A stretch of 64,000 nucleotides of DNA. Origin: Paracoccaceae bacterium (lineage in GTDB: Bacteria; Pseudomonadota; Alphaproteobacteria; Rhodobacterales; Rhodobacteraceae). The stretch's first letter is position 1. Each line of letters begins with the position of its first letter. The stretch lies in assembly GCA_027489375.1 (NCBI GenBank), contig JAIXZW010000007.1, positions 186,001 through 250,000 of the forward strand. Reading direction: 5' to 3'. Positions 36,888-45,090 of this stretch are shown one piece after another. The notes under the pieces were generated by a model. The model had not been told where the DNA came from. It ran no database searches and saw only the letters and a list, made by a program, of their open reading frames with translations. A program made the position numbers and the translations under genes.

Positions 36888-38293
36888 CCGCCCCGCTCCT
36901 GCTGATCGAGGATACGCCCTCGCTGCAAATGGTCTACCGCTCGGTCCTCACCTCGGCGGGCCATGCCGTCCGCGTGGCAAGCAACGCCGCCGACGGGCTG
37001 GCGGCCTTCGTCGACGCCACCCCCTCCGTCATCCTGCTCGACCTCATGTTGCCCGACCGCGACGGGCTCGACCTCATGGCCGACATGCTCGCGCAACGAC
37101 CCGATGTCCCCGTCATCGTGATCACCGCCAACGGTTCGATCAACAAGGCGGTCGAGGCGATGCGGGCCGGAGCGCATGACTTCCTCGTGAAACCCTTCGA
37201 CGAAACCCGCTTCCTCGGCGCGGTCGAGAATGCGCTGACGGGGCACAGCGCGGCATCGCCGCGCAAGCACGCACCGGCGCCCCGCCAGCGTCCCGCCACC
37301 ACCGTCGCCCCCGCCTCCGACGCCTTCATCGGCTCGTCCGAGCCGATGGCCCGCATCCATGCCAAGATCCGCTCCGTCGCCCGTTCGATGGCGACCGTGT
37401 TCATCACCGGCGAAAGCGGCACGGGCAAGGAACTCTGCGCCCTCGCCGTCCATGACAATTCCGCCCGCGCCTCCGGCCCCTTCATCGCGCTGAACTGCGG
37501 TGCGATCCCGCAGGACCTGCTGGAATCCGAAGTCTTCGGCCATGTGAAGGGCAGCTTCACCGGCGCGATCTCCGACAAACCGGGTGCCGCGGCGGCGGCG
37601 GATGGCGGCACGCTCTTTCTGGACGAAATCTGCGAGATGGCCCCGGCGCTGCAGACGAAACTTCTGCGCTTCCTGCAAACCTCCACCGTCCAGCCCGTGG
37701 GGGCGACGCGCCCGCGCAAGGTCAACGTCCGCATCGTCTGCGCCACGAACAAGGACCCGCTCGAAGCCGTCCGCTCCGGCCAGTTCCGCGAGGACCTCTA
37801 CTACCGGCTCTTCGTGGTGCCGATCCACATGCCCCCCCTGCGCGAGCGGGGCGAGGATGTGCTCGAAATCGCCCGCGCCGCGCTCCACCGCTTCTCGAAC
37901 GAGGAGGGACGCAACTTCACCGACCTCTCGCCCGAGGTGGAGGCGCTCTTCCGCACCCACCCCTGGCCCGGCAACGTGCGCCAGCTCCTCAACGTCATCC
38001 GCCATGTCGTGGTGCTGAACGACGGCGGCCTCGTCCTGCCCGAGATGCTGCCCGAAAGCCTCAGCACCGGTCGCCCCGCCCCCTCCCCGGGCGCAGCGCC
38101 CGAAGGCGGCGCACCCCCGACCGCCCGCACCGACCTCGACCGGCTGATCGGCCGCCCCCTGGCCGAGATCGAACGCCTTCTGATCGAAGCCACGCTCGAC
38201 CGCTGCAACGGATCGGTCCCCAAGGCGGCACGGATGCTCGACCTCTCCCCCTCCACCCTCTACCGCAAGATCGAAGCCTGGCGGCAAGGCTGA
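36884..38293 (+). CDS. luxO: LuxO-like sigma-54-dependent response regulator
   Basis: This 469-residue protein has a receiver domain (1-120, Asp53 in ILLDLMLPDRDG), an AAA+ sigma-54 activation domain (about 145-380) and a Fis-type HTH at the C-terminus (SVPKAARMLDLSPSTLYRKI). Walker A is GESGTGKEL and Walker B is GGTLFLDEICEM. The sigma-54 contact loop reads GSFTGA instead of the common GAFTGA. Long stretches (EVFGHVKGSFTGA, LQTKLLRFLQT, EDLYYRL) match the LuxO group more than NtrC. It should activate promoters of the -24/-12 type, possibly small RNAs as in Vibrio. It is coupled to the Hpt gene. Confidence 0.82.
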   Translation: MTAPLLLIEDTPSLQMVYRSVLTSAGHAVRVASNAADGLAAFVDATPSVILLDLMLPDRDGLDLMADMLAQRPDVPVIVITANGSINKAVEAMRAGAHDFLVKPFDETRFLGAVENALTGHSAASPRKHAPAPRQRPATTVAPASDAFIGSSEPMARIHAKIRSVARSMATVFITGESGTGKELCALAVHDNSARASGPFIALNCGAIPQDLLESEVFGHVKGSFTGAISDKPGAAAAADGGTLFLDEICEMAPALQTKLLRFLQTSTVQPVGATRPRKVNVRIVCATNKDPLEAVRSGQFREDLYYRLFVVPIHMPPLRERGEDVLEIARAALHRFSNEEGRNFTDLSPEVEALFRTHPWPGNVRQLLNVIRHVVVLNDGGLVLPEMLPESLSTGRPAPSPGAAPEGGAPPTARTDLDRLIGRPLAEIERLLIEATLDRCNGSVPKAARMLDLSPSTLYRKIEAWRQG

Positions 38294-38335
38294 CCCAAGC
38301 CCCGCCCTCGCCGCGCCCCTGCCCGACCAAAGCAC

Positions 38336-38399
38336 GGGGGGCCGTCTGCCCCCCGCCGCGCCAAGGCGCGCCCCCCGAGGATATTTGTGCAAGCGTGAA
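38336..38399 (-). repeat. mosaic intergenic repeat (CTCGGGGGG core), copy 5
   Basis: On the minus strand: TTCACGCTTGCACAAATA, TCCTCGGGGGG, the variable hairpin GCGCGCCTTGGCGCG and GGGGGGC-AGACG-GCCCCCC. It faces copy 6, 27 bp away. Confidence 0.85.
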
Positions 38400-38426
38400 A
38401 GGGCAAAAGCGCCGCCGCCCCCCGCC

Positions 38427-38477
38427 TTCACACTGGCGCAAATATCCTCGGGGGGTGCGGGGGGCAGACGGCCCCCC
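38427..38477 (+). repeat. mosaic intergenic repeat (CTCGGGGGG core), copy 6
   Basis: TTCACACTGGCGCAAATA, TCCTCGGGGGG, then TGC and the constant hairpin GGGGGGC-AGACG-GCCCCCC. The variable hairpin is missing, so this is the shortest full copy. Confidence 0.85.
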
Positions 38478-38527
38478 GTGGACGGCCCGGCCAACGCAGC
38501 CCCGTCAGAACTTGCGCCCGCGCCGCA

Positions 38528-39289
38528 TCACGCGAATTGCTCGTTGATCAGCCGCTCTTCCAGACCATGCCCCGGATCGAACAGGATGCGGTGGCGCACA
38601 TCGGGTTCCGAACGGACCTCGACCGATCCCACCTCGCGCACCGATCCGCGGCTGTCGGCATCGGCCATGACGGGGCGTTTCTCGGCCTCGAGCACCTCGA
38701 AGCGCACGACCGCCGTCTTGGGCAGCAGCGCCCCGCGCCAGCGCCGCGGGCGGAAGGCCGACATGGCCGTAAGGGCCAGCACATCCGACCCGATGGGCAG
38801 GATCGGCCCGTGGGCGGAATAGTTATAGGCCGTCGATCCCGCAGGCGTCGCCACCAGCGCCCCGTCGCAGACCAGCTCCTCCATCCGCACCCGCCCGTCG
38901 ACGCTGATCCGCAGCTTCGCCGCCTGTGGACCCGCCCGCAAAAGCGACACCTCGTTGATCGCCAGCGCCCGCGTCTCGGACCCGTCCACGCCCACAGCCG
39001 TCATCCGCAGCGGGTTGATCACCGTCTCCTCCGCCTCGGCCAGCCGGTCCGGCAGATCACCCGGCTGATAGGTGTTCATCAGGAAGCCCACCGTGCCGCA
39101 ATTCATGCCATAGACCGGCAGCGCCAGCCGTTCGGTGTCATGCAGCGTCTGGAGCATGAAGCCATCGCCCCCCAGCGCCACCACGACATCGGCCACATCA
39201 AGCGACGCCTGCCCGTAACGCGCCGTCAGCACGCGCAGCGCCTCTTGCCCCGCCGCCGAATTGCTTGCCGTAAAGGCGATCCGCGCCAT
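38528..39289 (-). CDS. nadK: NAD kinase
   Basis: This 253-residue enzyme phosphorylates NAD to NADP. The motif [10 protein letters not shown] near residue 45 is the NAD/diacylglycerol-kinase-type GGDG site, and [20 protein letters not shown] near 147 is the second conserved block, including NAD contacts. The ATG at 39289 gives the usual compact start MARIAFTAS; the frame extends upstream without similarity. It is divergent from glyA. Confidence 0.92.
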   Translation of the reverse strand: MARIAFTASNSAAGQEALRVLTARYGQASLDVADVVVALGGDGFMLQTLHDTERLALPVYGMNCGTVGFLMNTYQPGDLPDRLAEAEETVINPLRMTAVGVDGSETRALAINEVSLLRAGPQAAKLRISVDGRVRMEELVCDGALVATPAGSTAYNYSAHGPILPIGSDVLALTAMSAFRPRRWRGALLPKTAVVRFEVLEAEKRPVMADADSRGSVREVGSVEVRSEPDVRHRILFDPGHGLEERLINEQFA

Positions 39290-39543
39290 GCCCAGCCCCT
39301 GCCCCGCCCCTCGTGTTCCGTTCCGCCGGTTCCGCCCCACCTTGCGAAGTCGGCACCCGGAACTCAAGCCCCCACCGCCGCGGACGGCAGGGCGTTCCGA
39401 TAGGCGGCAAGGTTTCCGATATGTCGCTTTATTTCGCAGCGGCCCTCATTGGAGTCGTTTTCTTGCCTTTCCGCAACGGCACCCTTGCTCTAGATAGGCC
39501 CCGAGCCCGCATTTCCAGCATTCCGCCCCGAAAGGAGCCTTCC

Positions 39544-40839
39544 ATGAACGCCCCCCACCGCGACACCGGATTCTTCACCGAAAGCCTGACCACCCGCGAC
39601 CCCGAGCTGTTCGGCGCGATCACGCAGGAACTCGGCCGCCAGCGGCACGAGATCGAACTCATCGCTTCGGAAAACATCGTCTCGCGCGCCGTGATGGAAG
39701 CCCAAGGCTCCGTCATGACCAACAAATACGCCGAAGGCTATCCGGGAAAGCGCTACTACGGCGGCTGCCAATATGTGGACATCGCGGAAAACCTCGCCAT
39801 CGACCGCGCCTGCCAGCTGTTCAAATGCGCCTTCGCCAACGTGCAGCCGAACTCCGGCAGCCAGGCGAACCAGGGTGTGTTCCAGGCGCTCTTGCAGCCC
39901 GGTGACACCATCCTCGGCATGTCGCTCGACGCGGGCGGCCACCTCACCCACGGCGCGGCCCCGAACCAGTCGGGCAAGTGGTTCAAGGCCGTGCAATACG
40001 GCGTGCGCAAGCAGGACCTCGAACTGAACTACGATCAGGTCGCCGAACTCGCCGCCGAGCACAAGCCGAAGCTGATCATCGCGGGCGGCTCGGCCATTCC
40101 GCGCGTCATCGACTTCAAGAAGATGCGCGAAATCGCGGATTCGGTCGGCGCTTACCTGCTGGTCGACATGGCGCACTTCGCGGGTCTGGTCGCGGCGGGT
40201 CTTTACCCCTCGCCCTTCCCCCATGCCCATGTCGCCACCACCACCACGCACAAGACGCTGCGCGGCCCGCGCGGCGGCATGATCCTGACGGACGATGAAA
40301 CCATCGCCAAAAAGGTCAACTCGGCCATCTTCCCCGGCATCCAGGGCGGCCCGCTGATGCATGTGATCGCCGCCAAGGCCGTGGCCTTCGGCGAGGCGCT
40401 GCGCCCCGAATTCGTCACCTACCAGAAGCAGGTCGTGGCCAACGCCAAGGCACTTGCCGACGAGCTGATGAAGGGCGGGCTCGACATCGTCACCGGCGGC
40501 ACCGACACGCACCTGATGCTGGTGGACCTGCGCCCCAAGGGCGTGAAGGGCAACGCGACCGAGAAAGCCCTGGGCCGCGCCCACATCACCTGCAACAAGA
40601 ACGGCATCCCCTTCGACACCGAAAAGCCGACGATCACCTCCGGAGTCCGCCTCGGCACCCCCGCAGGCACCACCCGCGGCTTCGGTGAGGCCGAGTTCCG
40701 CCAGATCGCGGCTTGGATCACCGAAGTCGTCGACGGCCTGGCGGCCAATGGCGAAGAGGGCAACGGCGATGTCGAAGCCAAGGTCAAGGCCGAGGTCGAG
40801 GCGCTCTGCAAGCAGTTCCCGATCTACCCGACGCTCTGA
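39544..40839 (+). CDS. glyA: serine hydroxymethyltransferase
   Basis: This 431-residue PLP enzyme converts serine and tetrahydrofolate to glycine and methylene-tetrahydrofolate. The PLP lysine lies in [14 protein letters not shown] near residue 237, and [11 protein letters not shown] and [14 protein letters not shown] are the N-terminal signatures. The ATG at 39544 follows AAAGGAG, as expected. The same frame stays open upstream to an ATG at 39421 with a hydrophobic stretch, but the family start and ribosome binding site argue against it. A strong terminator follows. Confidence 0.96.
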   Translation: MNAPHRDTGFFTESLTTRDPELFGAITQELGRQRHEIELIASENIVSRAVMEAQGSVMTNKYAEGYPGKRYYGGCQYVDIAENLAIDRACQLFKCAFANVQPNSGSQANQGVFQALLQPGDTILGMSLDAGGHLTHGAAPNQSGKWFKAVQYGVRKQDLELNYDQVAELAAEHKPKLIIAGGSAIPRVIDFKKMREIADSVGAYLLVDMAHFAGLVAAGLYPSPFPHAHVATTTTHKTLRGPRGGMILTDDETIAKKVNSAIFPGIQGGPLMHVIAAKAVAFGEALRPEFVTYQKQVVANAKALADELMKGGLDIVTGGTDTHLMLVDLRPKGVKGNATEKALGRAHITCNKNGIPFDTEKPTITSGVRLGTPAGTTRGFGEAEFRQIAAWITEVVDGLAANGEEGNGDVEAKVKAEVEALCKQFPIYPTL

Positions 40840-40858
40840 TCGGCCCCGAAACGGACAG

Positions 40859-40889
40859 CAAAGGCGCGCCCGATGTGGCGCGCCTTTTT
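40859..40889 (+). terminator. Rho-independent terminator of glyA
   Basis: AAGGCGCGCC (40861-40870), a six-base loop, and GGCGCGCCTT (40877-40886) are followed by more T residues. Confidence 0.92.
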
Positions 40890-40898
40890 CTTTGCCCG

Positions 40899-40920
40899 TT
40901 CACCTTGGCACAAATACTCG
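40899..40920 (+). repeat. half copy of the mosaic intergenic repeat
   Basis: TTCACCTTGGCACAAATACT-CG matches the left end of the mosaic element and stops where the G-run would begin. It may be a decayed copy (copy 7), just after the glyA terminator. Confidence 0.6.
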
Positions 40921-40963
40921 ATCCAACCTCAGCCCCCGTCGCTGCACCGACCACCCCTGCCGC

Positions 40964-41008
40964 CAAAATCCTTCGAAGGATTTTGCAAATTTCTTCGAAG
41001 AAATTTGC
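40964..41008. repeat. double-hairpin intergenic element, copy C
   Basis: CAAAATCCTT-CG-AAGGATTTTG (40964-40985) shares a G with GCAAATTTCTT-CG-AAGAAATTTGC (40985-41008). Both stems are perfect. It lies 43 bp upstream of the DUF817 start, so here it precedes a gene as well as following one. Confidence 0.85.
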
Positions 41009-41050
41009 CGCAAACCCCTCTACCCTCCCGCCAAAGCGTCACGAGTCCCC

Positions 41051-41920
41051 ATGCCCCGCCCCGACACCTCTCACGATACGACAAGCACCCTAGAACACCG
41101 CCTCGGCGCAAGTGCCCGCCGCGTCCTTCCCGAATTCGCGCTTTTCGTGCTGAAACAGGGCTGGGCCTGCCTCTTCGGCGGCCTCATGCTCGCCGCCATC
41201 CTTGCCACCAAACTCCTGTGGCAGCCCGACTGGCCGCTCCACCGCTACGACGCGCTCTTTCTCTTCGCGCTCATCACCCAAGCCCTCTTCCTCCGCTTCC
41301 GGCTCGAGACGTGGGAGGAGGCACGGGTCATCCTCCTCTTCCACCTCACGGGAACGGCGATGGAATGGTTCAAGGTCCACGCCGGATCATGGTCCTACCC
41401 CGAACCCGCGCTGTTCAAGCTGATGGGCGTGCCGCTCTTTTCGGGCTTCATGTATGCCGCCGTGGGCAGCTACATGGCCCGCGTGATCCGCATCTTCGAC
41501 ATGCGCTTCACCCCCTACCCGCCCTTCGCGCTGACCGTCCTGCTCGCCGCCGCGATCTACGCCAATTTCTTCGCCCACCACTTCCTGCCTGACATCCGCT
41601 TCGCCCTCTTCGCCGCGACCATCCTGCTTTTTGCCCGCACGCGCGTCTGGTTCCGCACGGGCCAGCACCACCGCTGGATGCCGCTTCCCCTTGCCGCGCT
41701 CCTGTCCAGCATCGCGCTCTGGGTGGCGGAAAACATCGGCACCGCCACGGGGACATGGCTCTACTCCGGCCAGATCGCGGGGCAGGCTGTCAGCTTCGCC
41801 AAGCTCGGCTCGTGGTATCTCCTGCTCTACGTCTCCTTCGTCACGGTCACGCTGGTCAGCCGTTCCGCGCTTGGCGATGCCGCCCCCGCCACTGGCACCC
41901 GCCGGACCGCCCCGCTATAA
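41051..41920 (+). CDS. DUF817 family integral membrane protein
   Basis: This 289-residue protein with about eight hydrophobic helices matches the DUF817 family: ALITQALFLRFRLETWEEA, then EWFKVHAGSWSYPEPALFKLMGVPLFSGFMY split across the centre, and WVAENIGTATGTWLYSGQ. Function is unknown. The ATG at 41051 begins a short polar N-terminus before the first helix. It is followed after 7 bp by an esterase gene on the same strand. Confidence 0.82.
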   Translation: MPRPDTSHDTTSTLEHRLGASARRVLPEFALFVLKQGWACLFGGLMLAAILATKLLWQPDWPLHRYDALFLFALITQALFLRFRLETWEEARVILLFHLTGTAMEWFKVHAGSWSYPEPALFKLMGVPLFSGFMYAAVGSYMARVIRIFDMRFTPYPPFALTVLLAAAIYANFFAHHFLPDIRFALFAATILLFARTRVWFRTGQHHRWMPLPLAALLSSIALWVAENIGTATGTWLYSGQIAGQAVSFAKLGSWYLLLYVSFVTVTLVSRSALGDAAPATGTRRTAPL

Positions 41921-41927
41921 GCGCGCC

Positions 41928-42710
41928 ATGCTCGCCCTGACCCGCCACCCCGCCGCCACCCCGACCGATGCCCCGCCGCTTGTGATCGCGCACGGGCTTT
42001 ACGGCACGGGCCGCAACTGGGGCGTCATCGCCCGCCGTCTGGCCGACACCCGCGACGTCTATACCGTCGACATGCGCAACCACGGCGACAGCCCGCGTGC
42101 GGACACCCACAGCTACCCCGACCTCGCCGCCGATCTGGCCGAGGTTGCGCGCCACATCGGCACCCCCATCGACCTGTTGGGCCATTCGATGGGCGGCAAG
42201 GCCGCGATGCAACTCGCCCTCACCGAACCCGCGCTGCTGCGCCGCCTGATCGTCGCCGACATCGCCCCCGTGGCCTACAGCCACGACCAGACCCGCCACA
42301 TCGACGCCATGCGCGCGCTTGACCTCGCCGACCTCTCCACGCGGGGCGAGGCTGACCGCCGCCTCTCGGCCCATGTCGAGGATGCGGGCCTGCGCGCCTT
42401 CTTCCTGCAATCGCTGGACCTCAAGGCCGAGGGCGGCCCCCGCTGGCGGCTCAACTTCGACACGCTGGCACGCGAGATGCCGAACATCGTCGGCTGGCCC
42501 GAAACCGAAGGGCGCTTCGACCGCCCCGCGCTCTTCCTGACGGGGTCCGAAAGCCACTACGTCAAACCCGAATACCGCGAGAAGATCAGGCACCTCTTCC
42601 CCAAGGCCCGCTTCGCCAAACTCCAGGGCGCGGGCCACTGGCTCCACGCCGACAAACCGCGCGAATTCGAGGAAACCTGCCGCGTCTTCCTCTCCGCGCC
42701 CGACAGCTGA
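41928..42710 (+). CDS. alpha/beta hydrolase, YbfF/ABHD11-like esterase
   Basis: This 260-residue hydrolase has the oxyanion block IAHGLYGTGRNWG near residue 22, the nucleophile elbow LLGHSMGGKAA near residue 85 and the catalytic His in LQGAGHWLHAD near 235. VDMRNHGDSP is the YbfF/ABHD11 signature. It is a cytoplasmic esterase or acyl-thioesterase of unknown substrate. It probably shares a transcript with the DUF817 gene. Confidence 0.88.
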   Translation: MLALTRHPAATPTDAPPLVIAHGLYGTGRNWGVIARRLADTRDVYTVDMRNHGDSPRADTHSYPDLAADLAEVARHIGTPIDLLGHSMGGKAAMQLALTEPALLRRLIVADIAPVAYSHDQTRHIDAMRALDLADLSTRGEADRRLSAHVEDAGLRAFFLQSLDLKAEGGPRWRLNFDTLAREMPNIVGWPETEGRFDRPALFLTGSESHYVKPEYREKIRHLFPKARFAKLQGAGHWLHADKPREFEETCRVFLSAPDS

Positions 42711-42715
42711 AACGC

Positions 42716-42740
42716 AAAAGGGCGGGCAAAGCGCCCGCCC
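42716..42740 (-). terminator. terminator of the cytochrome b561 gene
   Basis: The stem GGGCGGGC/GCCCGCCC (42720-42727, 42733-42740) has AAAA at 42716-42719, giving a U-run on the minus strand. It lies between convergent genes. Confidence 0.7.
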
Positions 42741-42762
42741 CCCGTTCCGCGAAAGCCTGCGC

Positions 42763-43245
42763 TTACTGCGGGCGCTTCATGCGCAGCAGCAGACCGTCCT
42801 TCAGGATGAAATGGTGATAGAGCGCCGCCACCACATGCACCGCGATCAGCCCGATCAGCACGGGCTTTGCCATCTCGTGCAATTCCGCGATCTCCTCGCT
42901 CGCCCCGAACCACGCGGCAAGACCGACCAGCGGTGCCACGATCAGGATGGCATAAAAGGCCCAATGCCCGACCTTCGCCGCCAGTCCCTGCATCCCCGCG
43001 CCTTCCTCCGGCACGCCACGCACCAGACGCAACCGCAGCCGCCACAGGACCAGCAGCAGGATCAGCACACCCCCGACGATATGGGCAATCGCGGCCCCCG
43101 TGTAACCCGACGCCCCGGCATCGACGCGCGCATCGAAACCGTCGCCGATCCCTTCGCCAAAGATCAGTTGCAGGATCACCAGCGCCGCGACGATCCAGTG
43201 AAGCCGGATTTGCAGCGCGCTGTAGCCAAGGGGTCTGACGGACAT
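42763..43245 (-). CDS. cytochrome b561 family protein
   Basis: This 160-residue protein has four membrane helices. His in LHWIVAALVI (helix 1), HIVGG (helix 2), GHWAFYAILI and HVVAALYHHFILKD fit the haem-binding positions of bacterial CybB-type b561. It would move electrons from quinol or superoxide at the inner membrane. The ATG at 43245 (MSVRPLGYS) is preferred, with AAGGTG upstream. It stands alone. Confidence 0.88.
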   Translation of the reverse strand: MSVRPLGYSALQIRLHWIVAALVILQLIFGEGIGDGFDARVDAGASGYTGAAIAHIVGGVLILLLVLWRLRLRLVRGVPEEGAGMQGLAAKVGHWAFYAILIVAPLVGLAAWFGASEEIAELHEMAKPVLIGLIAVHVVAALYHHFILKDGLLLRMKRPQ

Positions 43246-43332
43246 GGGAAGGCACCTTAAAGGGTTGAACGTTGCCCGCAACATGCGCCCTGCGCCCCGC
43301 CGATGTAAAGCCCGCCGAACCGCGCGGCGGGA

Positions 43333-45090
43333 TCAGAAGAAGATGTCGTCCAACCCGTCGTCGCCCCCAGCCCCGCCCGCATGTTCCCCGCCCGCCCGTT
43401 CCGCGCCCTCCGTCGGCACCGGCGCGGGGGGGGCCACGCTTGCCAGCACCAGCGCCAGATCGCCGCCCGCCACGCGGTCATGCACATCGCGCTCGGATTG
43501 CATCGTGTAGCGGCCACGCAATACGGCAAGCCGCGCCTTGCCCTCGTCGTCCAGCGCACGGCGCGGCCCGAACATGGCCCGCCGCGCCGCCAGCGCCGCA
43601 TCGAAAAGGGCCATCTCGCGCAGCAAAAGCTGGAAGCGCGTCAATTGCTGCGCCGCCTGACCAAGCCGCAGCGGCAGATGCCGCCCCGCCTCGTCGAACA
43701 GGCGCGACGCATCCGCCCGACCCTGTCCGATCTCGCCGATCACCGCCCCGAGCGCGGTGGATTCGTCGAAGAAATGCCGCAGCGTCGCATCCAGCTTCGC
43801 CACCGTATCCCCGCCCAGCGCATCGGCAAGGTCTGCCGTCCGCGCAAGCGCCTGCTGCAGATTGGCGACGATCGTGTCGCTTTCGTCGGTCAGCGTGCGC
43901 AGCCATTGCGCAAGCTCGCGCAAGGCCCGCCCCTCTTCGCCCAGCTTGGCGCAGATCAGCACGGCATTCAGCCCCGACAGGCGCACCTGATGACCAATCT
44001 GGCGCAGCGCCGCCTCGTGCTGGAAGATCGCCCAGAGCCGCAGCCGCAACTCCAGCGACCGTTCGCGCATCCCGTCCAGCCGCGCCCGCACGGCAAGGAT
44101 GGCATCACGGAACCCCTCGACCCCGCCTTCGGCCTCGTCGGCACGGTCAAGATAGAAAGAGCGCGCCTGCGCCACGGTCTGCTCCGCCTCCGAGCGCACG
44201 GCTTCGGCGGCCTTGACGGAAACCCCGATCTCGCCCGCCGCAGCCTCCACCGCCGCCGCCGCCAGCCCCTTGGCAAGGTCGAGAAGCACCGGCTCCAGCG
44301 GCCCGCCACCCCGCGCCTGCGCCAGCACATCGCGCACCCGCTCCAGCCGCTGCCGCGTCGCATCCCCCGATTGCAGCGCGATCACCAACCGCGCCACCTC
44401 GGCGTCGATGCCCGCCATCCGTGCGCCCAGTTCCGCATTGGTCGCGGCAAGCCCGTCCTGACGCCGCAGCACCCCCTCCGCCACCCGCCCGAAGCGGGCG
44501 AGCGCCGGCAACACCCGCTGGCCGAGTTCGATGCGCAGCCCTTGCGTCTCTTCCTCCATCGCGGCCATGTCGTCGCCGATCACCGCCATCGCGCCGCGCA
44601 CGTCGGCCAGAATGCCCTCGGCCTCGGCCGCCATTGCGGCCAGCCGTTCGATGAAGGCCGTGACCTGCGGGCGCGGCGGGTTCAGCCCGTTGCCCTGAAT
44701 GCGTGCATTGATCGACACATTGGCGATGGTCCGCACCACGCGGTCAAGGTCGGCCACCTCGATCCGCACGCCGCGCACCGCAGACCGCAGCGCATCGCCC
44801 GCCTCCAGAAAGCCGGTGAAGCTGTCCTGCACATCGGCAAGATTGCCCTTCGTCCCGCCCACCAGCTTCAACAGCCGTGCGCCGTTCTGGGGGCCGAACA
44901 CCACCCGCAGCCGGTCGAACTGCCCGCCCAGAAGCCGCAGCAGGTCGACCGAGCCGACAAGCTCGTCGCCCGCCGACAGAAAGCTCGCCTCGGTGCGGCG
45001 CAGCACTTCGGAAAGGACCTCATCGGGATTGGAAAAGCCCGCCACTCCGGCAAGGGCCACGCCCCCCATGCGCTGCGCCATGATCGTCAT
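43333..45090 (-). CDS. uncharacterised chemosensory-operon protein with receptor-tip-like segments
   Basis: This 585-residue, almost wholly helical, soluble protein is the last gene of the che operon. Its ATG overlaps the cheB stop (ATGA). Residues 364-404 contain GLNAVLICAKLGEEGRAL, which lines up with the signalling tip of chemoreceptors ([19 protein letters not shown] in the MCP of this operon). A weaker echo (SINARIQGNGL) lies near residue 125. No membrane segment or sensor domain is seen. The C-terminus ends GDDGLDDIFF, acidic then hydrophobic, similar in style to CheY-binding tails such as that of CheZ. It could be a soluble receptor-like array component or a phosphatase; the function is not established. 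Confidence 0.65.
   Translation of the reverse strand: MTIMAQRMGGVALAGVAGFSNPDEVLSEVLRRTEASFLSAGDELVGSVDLLRLLGGQFDRLRVVFGPQNGARLLKLVGGTKGNLADVQDSFTGFLEAGDALRSAVRGVRIEVADLDRVVRTIANVSINARIQGNGLNPPRPQVTAFIERLAAMAAEAEGILADVRGAMAVIGDDMAAMEEETQGLRIELGQRVLPALARFGRVAEGVLRRQDGLAATNAELGARMAGIDAEVARLVIALQSGDATRQRLERVRDVLAQARGGGPLEPVLLDLAKGLAAAAVEAAAGEIGVSVKAAEAVRSEAEQTVAQARSFYLDRADEAEGGVEGFRDAILAVRARLDGMRERSLELRLRLWAIFQHEAALRQIGHQVRLSGLNAVLICAKLGEEGRALRELAQWLRTLTDESDTIVANLQQALARTADLADALGGDTVAKLDATLRHFFDESTALGAVIGEIGQGRADASRLFDEAGRHLPLRLGQAAQQLTRFQLLLREMALFDAALAARRAMFGPRRALDDEGKARLAVLRGRYTMQSERDVHDRVAGGDLALVLASVAPPAPVPTEGAERAGGEHAGGAGGDDGLDDIFF

Noticed and set aside
34202-38494. A 1430-codon open frame on the minus strand across prpE and the LuxO-like gene
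   Set aside because: Long antisense frames are common in GC-rich coding DNA. It spans clear intergenic repeats and has no family pattern, while the plus strand has complete known enzymes.
39421-39543. An upstream in-frame start that would add a hydrophobic N-terminus to GlyA
   Set aside because: The AAAGGAG site and the family length both support the ATG at 39544, and a membrane segment on this soluble enzyme is unlikely.
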